Positions 62,550 through 64,000 of a stretch of DNA of 64,000 nucleotides are shown here, one piece after another. Under the pieces are notes generated by a model. That model saw only the letters and a list, made by a program, of their open reading frames with translations, did no database searches and was not told the DNA's origin. The number at the start of each line of letters is the position of its first letter. Positions within the stretch are counted from its first letter, which is position 1. Made by a program: the position numbers and the translations under genes. The stretch is from Nosema muscidifuracis (taxonomy: Eukaryota > Microsporidia > Nosematidae), in contig JAIOKI010000017.1 in the NCBI GenBank assembly GCA_028335825.1, forward strand, positions 357,493 through 421,492, given 5' to 3'.

Positions 62550-63480
62550 TAGTATAGAATCAAAAATAAACATGGATAGAAACATAAGAGCTTTATTAAT
62601 CCTAATATAAGGGTGATAATAATATTAAACTTGATATATCATAACAAAATAGTAGATCTAGATAGATATAGAACATTTAATTCTTAAATTAAAAGTAATA
62701 AATAATTTACTAATATAGACTTTAAAGATGGGTTTTTAATATTATGCTCTTATAAAAAGATCTTTATAAAACATCATTTAGATATAAACATTTACTATAT
62801 GAATGAAAAGGATTAACCATTTTTCAGAATTATATGGATAATATTTTAAGGGGATAAAAATTTGTAAATCTTGTATTGTCTATATAGATGATATTATTAT
62901 ATATAGATAATCATGATGTACAGGACATGAATTCAAAAAATTAATTAAAATTATAAAAAAGAACAATCTAACACTAAACTTAAAAAACAATATTGAGATC
63001 AGGATATGTTCTATAATCAAGAAAGATAAGTCATTAATACAAGAAATTCAAAGTTACAACAAATATGAAAGCTACATAAATGATTAATTATTGAATGAAT
63101 TTTATTACTAGATGTGTAGTCATTTCCAAGCAGTTATATCATATAATAAAATATAAGATTGATTATAATTAGAACATCAAACATGAAGAAATATTTAAAG
63201 ATATTTATGTAAACAAATAGAATTTAACTAGACATATTATAATGATCTGTTAATATTAGAAGCATTTTATCTCAAATCTGAAATGAAGAAAAAACTCCAC
63301 TAGCATAAGTGAGAAGGAATGTCTTGCAAAAGTTTAGGATACGGAATACTTTAATTAGTATTATATGGCAAAAAATTAAAAAAATACAGGGATCATAAAA
63401 GAAGAAGTTCTTAATTAAGGAGAAACATTTCTTTAATTTACTAGATCTCCATGGCAATATTATCCAAAAAAATGTATTTG
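62550..63480 (+). mobile_element. Old Ty3/gypsy-like fossil, reverse transcriptase part
   Basis: Coding-like runs follow the order of a Ty3/gypsy reverse transcriptase: a DFKDGF phrase near 62720, then a VYIDDIIIYR phrase at about 62878-62907 (the YIDD catalytic box), then NNLTLNLK near 62965. Downstream traces of RNase H-like sequence are too weak to define. It has many breaks and no LTRs were found, so it is old. It is unlikely to be a direct part of the 38.9-kb element. Confidence 0.6.
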
Positions 63481-64000
63481 AAAATTTATCATAATCTTTA
63501 TATCATGAACTTAGTAATTTCATAATTTTAAGAATGATTGACTTAACTTCATTATTATAAAAAAGATATTATCTCAGCATAAATTCATCATCTATAAATG
63601 TTTCATCAAATTTAGACTTCATTATCAATATATCATAAATGTTATCAAACATAAGTTGAATTATTTCTTTATTGATAAGTCATCAGTTATTTTTCTTTAT
63701 AATATAAATTAAGATGTTTGATATTAGAGCTTTGTATTATGTATATAAAATATCAGTAAACATAGGGGTAATTTTATTTTCTATTTGTTCGTTATTTCAC
63801 AAAACCCTCAAAATTATTTAAAAAATAATACCATAAAAAATATTTAACATAAAATATAATTGCTCCTTTCAAACCACACAAAAGTTCTTTTTGACTTAAT
63901 TAAACATGTATTAAAAGATCCATTGTAATCTCATAATCTCGCTTTCATAATCAACATATTATTTCTTTCTATTTATGACTTTAATCCTGTAATCATTCTA
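63481..64000. other. Window end, AT-rich
   Basis: No gene is supported. A GGGG at 63765-63768 could be a CCC-type start signal for a minus-strand gene, but no open frame follows it. Confidence 0.3.

Noticed and set aside
63272-63457. 61-codon minus-strand frame near the right end
   Set aside because: No start signal, and it lies opposite the Ty3/gypsy-like fossil.
1-64000. tRNA, rRNA, snRNA genes and CRISPR arrays
   Set aside because: I looked for tRNA box-like and cloverleaf stretches and saw none; repeats are direct minisatellites without CRISPR spacing. A dedicated tRNA scan could still find one.

Overview
The window looks like a piece of nuclear genome from a microsporidian, an intracellular fungal-related parasite. 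It is extremely AT-rich. Proteins are eukaryotic but shortened, no clear introns are seen, and most start codons have a run of three to five C's 0 to 15 bases upstream, the CCC signal described in microsporidia. The gene set fits: NMD3, a NOT-box protein, a shortened U3 snoRNP propeller, DRG-partner proteins, GPI-anchor enzymes and a pyruvate dehydrogenase E1 alpha. I cannot name the genus from the sequence.

The left part (1 to about 27.2 kb) is the gene-rich arm. In order it holds a RuvB-like 3' end, NMD3, a NOT-box protein, a TesB-type thioesterase, an unknown gene with an in-frame stop, GPI18/PIG-V, a membrane protein, a GIR2-like RWD protein, a Use1-like SNARE, GPI8, two tiny divergent ORFs, a four-TM protein, an ALY/Yra1-like protein, a coiled-coil protein, PDH E1 alpha, a B-type cyclin, an Sfr1/Mei5-like protein, Tma46/ZC3H15, an Rrp9-like propeller, a small tail-anchored protein, a choline/ethanolamine kinase and a HECT ubiquitin ligase whose start lies in another frame. 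Spacers here are full of short direct duplications and minisatellites.

The right part (about 27.2 to 64 kb) is gene-poor. It holds six members of one paralogous family of cysteine-patterned, membrane-anchored proteins (called CKC family here after its CxCxxxC core), three intact and three interrupted, plus one small secreted-looking cysteine-rich protein. These are embedded in mobile DNA: two near-identical 5'-truncated LINEs of the restriction-like-endonuclease type in opposite orientation, at least three much older decayed copies of related LINEs, one young 2.0-kb Ty3/gypsy-like LTR element with identical 82-bp LTRs and a 5-bp target duplication, one solo LTR of the same family with its own target duplication, and old Ty3/gypsy-like fossils near 50 kb and 63 kb.

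Functional links seen: GPI8 and GPI18 serve one GPI-anchor pathway, Tma46-like and GIR2-like proteins are the known partners of the two DRG GTPases, and the kinase serves phospholipid synthesis. The most novel item is the CKC family. It has a 12-cysteine ectodomain, a recurrent R-x-x-R-S (or KR-S) site between ectodomain and membrane anchor, no recognisable signal peptide, paired loss of two cysteines in one copy, and an 11-residue repeat stalk in another.
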